This document shows positions 21,360 through 22,758 of a DNA stretch of 22,758 nt, in pieces (the first letter of the stretch is position 1; each line of letters starts with the position of its first letter). Position numbers and translations under genes: made by a program. Location: contig JADGQQ010000008.1 in NCBI GenBank assembly GCA_017881645.1, positions 1 to 22,758 on the forward strand, written 5' to 3'. The notes under the pieces are model-generated. The model did no database searches. It was not told where the DNA came from and saw nothing but the letters and a program-made list of their open reading frames with translations. This DNA is from Clostridia bacterium (lineage in GTDB: Bacteria > Bacillota > Clostridia > Saccharofermentanales > Saccharofermentanaceae).

Positions 21360-21365
21360 AGCACT

Positions 21366-21660
21366 AATTCAACAACACAAACTGTTGAGTAAGAGTAGTA
21401 GGTATGTTTCCAAGATCACAGAGATCTGCAGATGGTGGGATTGCAGTATGGCGGGACATAGTGAATGGACTTACGAGGGCAGCCCGAAAGAGAAATCGAG
21501 TAGGCGCTGACGGGGATCTGGCCCGTTATCCGGCAGAGTCGTATGACAGTACGATAAGATGAGTGAGTCGCATTCTTTGTGACTAACGCAAGGTGGTACC
21601 GCAGGAGTTATAAGGCTCTTGTCCCTGCAATTTATTTGGCAGAGACAAGGGTTTTTTTGT
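21366..21660 (+). ncRNA. T-box leader RNA, tryptophan type
   Basis: The conserved T-box sequence AAGGTGGTACCGC is at 21590-21602. A terminator stem (21616-21628 with 21639-21651, one mismatch) ends in seven Ts (21652-21658). In Stem I the likely specifier loop reads GTGAATGGAC, giving the Trp codon TGG at 21466-21468. Uncharged tRNA-Trp would pair with TGG and with the T-box bulge, stabilise the antiterminator and let transcription reach trpD. Boundaries of Stem I are approximate. The codon agrees with the downstream gene. Confidence 0.92.
21616..21658 (+). terminator. T-box-controlled terminator ahead of trpD
   Basis: A 13-position stem with one mismatch and one G-T pair, a 10-base loop, then TTTTTTT. 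It lies 58 bases before the trpD start and overlaps the region that would pair as antiterminator. Confidence 0.88.
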
Positions 21661-21716
21661 ATCTCTGCCGATGAATCGAATGCAAACGATGAATCGAAGA
21701 AAGGCGGGCAATCAAC

Positions 21717-22748
21717 ATGCAGATCTCACACGCAATCAAAACCATTATCGAAGGTAAAAACCTCACGCAGCAGGAAGCCTATGACGCTATCGACCAGATT
21801 ATGTCCGGCAAAGCAACCGATGCGCAGATCGCAGGCCTCCTGATCGGACTGCGCGTTAAAGGCGAAACCGTTGACGAAATCACCGGCGGTGCACGCGCAC
21901 TTGCTGAAAAAGCCAACCGTATCCATCCGAAGGTTCCCTTCTGTGTCGATCCTGTCGGAACAGGCGGAGACGGCACCAATACGTTCAACATATCCTCCAC
22001 CGCAGCCATTGTTGCGGCTGCAGGCGGCGCCTGCGTTGCCAAGCACGGCAACCGCTCCGTTTCGAGCCGCTCCGGAAGCGCTGACTTTTATGAATCCATC
22101 GGAATTAACATAGCCCTTTCACCGGCAGCCGTTGAGCGCTGCATCGAAGAAATCGGCTTTGGCTTTATGTTCGCACCGACCTTCCATCCGGCCATGCGTT
22201 TTGCCGGTCCCGTCCGCAAACAGCTCGCCGTCCGCAATATTTTCAACATTCTCGGACCTCTCTCCAACCCGGCCGCAGCCAATGCACAGGTACTGGGTGT
22301 CTATAGTCTGGAAATCATGCCCTTTATTGCAAAGACGCTGCAGAATCTCGGCGAGAAGCATTCTCTGGTCGTTCACGGTTCCGACGGATCCGATGAAATC
22401 ACCAACACGGGCCTTACCTATGTTCTCGAGGTCTTTCCCGACCGCATCGAAGAATATACGATCGTTCCTGAGCAGTTCGGCCTCCCCGTCTATACTCTGC
22501 AGGATCTGCAGGGCGGTACGCCGGCAGAGAACGTACAGATTTCTCTGGATATTTTCAACGGGCAAAAAGGCGCGCACCGCGATATTGTCGTCCTGAATGC
22601 CGCCGCAACTCTCTATGTCGGACAGCAGGCGGCTTCACTGGCTGAAGCGGTTGTTTTGGCGCAGGAGACACTGGATTCGGGCAAAGCAATGGCGAAGCTC
22701 GAAGAAATCCGCGCATTTACAAATCGCGACGATATCCGGAATTTGTAA
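21717..22748 (+). CDS. trpD: Anthranilate phosphoribosyltransferase
   Basis: 343 residues, the normal length. It transfers phosphoribosyl from PRPP to anthranilate, the second step of the tryptophan branch. Signatures are VDPVGTGGDGTNTFNISSTAAIVAAAGG (PRPP pyrophosphate loop GTGGDG at 81-86), VAKHGNRSVSSRSGSAD (Lys109-Arg113), FMFAPTFHPAM and RNIFNILGPLSNPA. Anthranilate-binding residues around NRSVSSRSGSADF are present, with ESIGI in place of the more common LEALG. No glutaminase domain is fused, so it is not the TrpGD form. The ATG follows a modest site (AAAGGCGG). It is behind a Trp T-box, and a ribosome binding site for a following gene, perhaps trpC, begins right after the stop. Confidence 0.97.
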   Translation: MQISHAIKTIIEGKNLTQQEAYDAIDQIMSGKATDAQIAGLLIGLRVKGETVDEITGGARALAEKANRIHPKVPFCVDPVGTGGDGTNTFNISSTAAIVAAAGGACVAKHGNRSVSSRSGSADFYESIGINIALSPAAVERCIEEIGFGFMFAPTFHPAMRFAGPVRKQLAVRNIFNILGPLSNPAAANAQVLGVYSLEIMPFIAKTLQNLGEKHSLVVHGSDGSDEITNTGLTYVLEVFPDRIEEYTIVPEQFGLPVYTLQDLQGGTPAENVQISLDIFNGQKGAHRDIVVLNAAATLYVGQQAASLAEAVVLAQETLDSGKAMAKLEEIRAFTNRDDIRNL

Positions 22749-22758
22749 GGAGTTGAAT
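22749..22758 (+). promoter_or_regulatory. Ribosome binding site for the next trp gene (cut by window edge)
   Basis: GGAGTTGAAT begins directly after the trpD TAA. The spacing suggests an ATG just beyond the window, making trpD the first gene of a longer operon. The next gene's identity cannot be seen. Confidence 0.5.

Overview
This window looks like chromosome from a low-to-mid GC Firmicute, most likely class Clostridia. The reasons are strong AGGAGG-type ribosome binding sites, TTGACA/TATAAT promoters with 17-bp spacers, tRNA genes with encoded CCA, an L10 leader RNA, a tryptophan T-box, a short-form HisG paired with HisZ, and lipoprotein-type solute-binding proteins. I could not assign a species. 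Almost all genes read leftward (minus strand); the exceptions are a 51-residue zinc-ribbon gene and the T-box/trpD unit at the right end.

Layout from left to right. (1) 1-1811: the start of a large lipoprotein, cut by the window edge, with propeller-like repeats and then a sugar-type solute-binding domain. (2) 2093-2917: tRNA-Val, a small zinc-ribbon gene, then tRNA-Met and tRNA-Glu, with recognisable promoters and terminators. (3) 2982-5919: a polar amino-acid ABC transporter operon (solute-binding protein, permease, ATPase) plus an unrecognised two-helix membrane protein. (4) 5920-6945: about 1 kb without a convincing gene, holding a 66-bp tandem repeat with palindromic arms. (5) 6946-10674: the ribosomal/secretion/antitermination cluster rpmG-secE-nusG-rplK-rplA, an L10 leader with attenuator, then rplJ-rplL. 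It ends in a terminator, with no rpoB following. (6) 10758-19474: a ten-gene histidine operon, hisZ-G-D-C-B-purC-H-A-FI-E, from a near-perfect promoter with a dyad just after the start site. (7) 19512-21213: a membrane protein joining a DUF218 domain to an M15 peptidase domain. (8) 21331-22758: promoter, Trp T-box and trpD, with the next gene's ribosome binding site at the edge.

How the genes work together. The histidine operon encodes the activities from PRPP/ATP to histidinol phosphate and from histidinol to histidine; only a histidinol-phosphate phosphatase is not seen here. HisH/HisF release AICAR, a purine intermediate, and the operon also carries purC, which makes SAICAR just upstream of AICAR. 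Two more PRPP-linked genes are therefore close together: hisG/hisZ and trpD. Most his genes overlap by 4 bases, which suggests translational coupling.

The most unusual points are the HisF-HisI fusion with separate HisE, purC inside the his operon, the DUF218-M15 fusion with a short coupled upstream ORF, a SecE with a 34-residue Ala/Thr tail, the repeat element at 6038-6219, and the missing rplL-rpoB link. I saw no CRISPR array, complete insertion sequence, phage genes or defence system, and nothing here amounts to a wholly new system.
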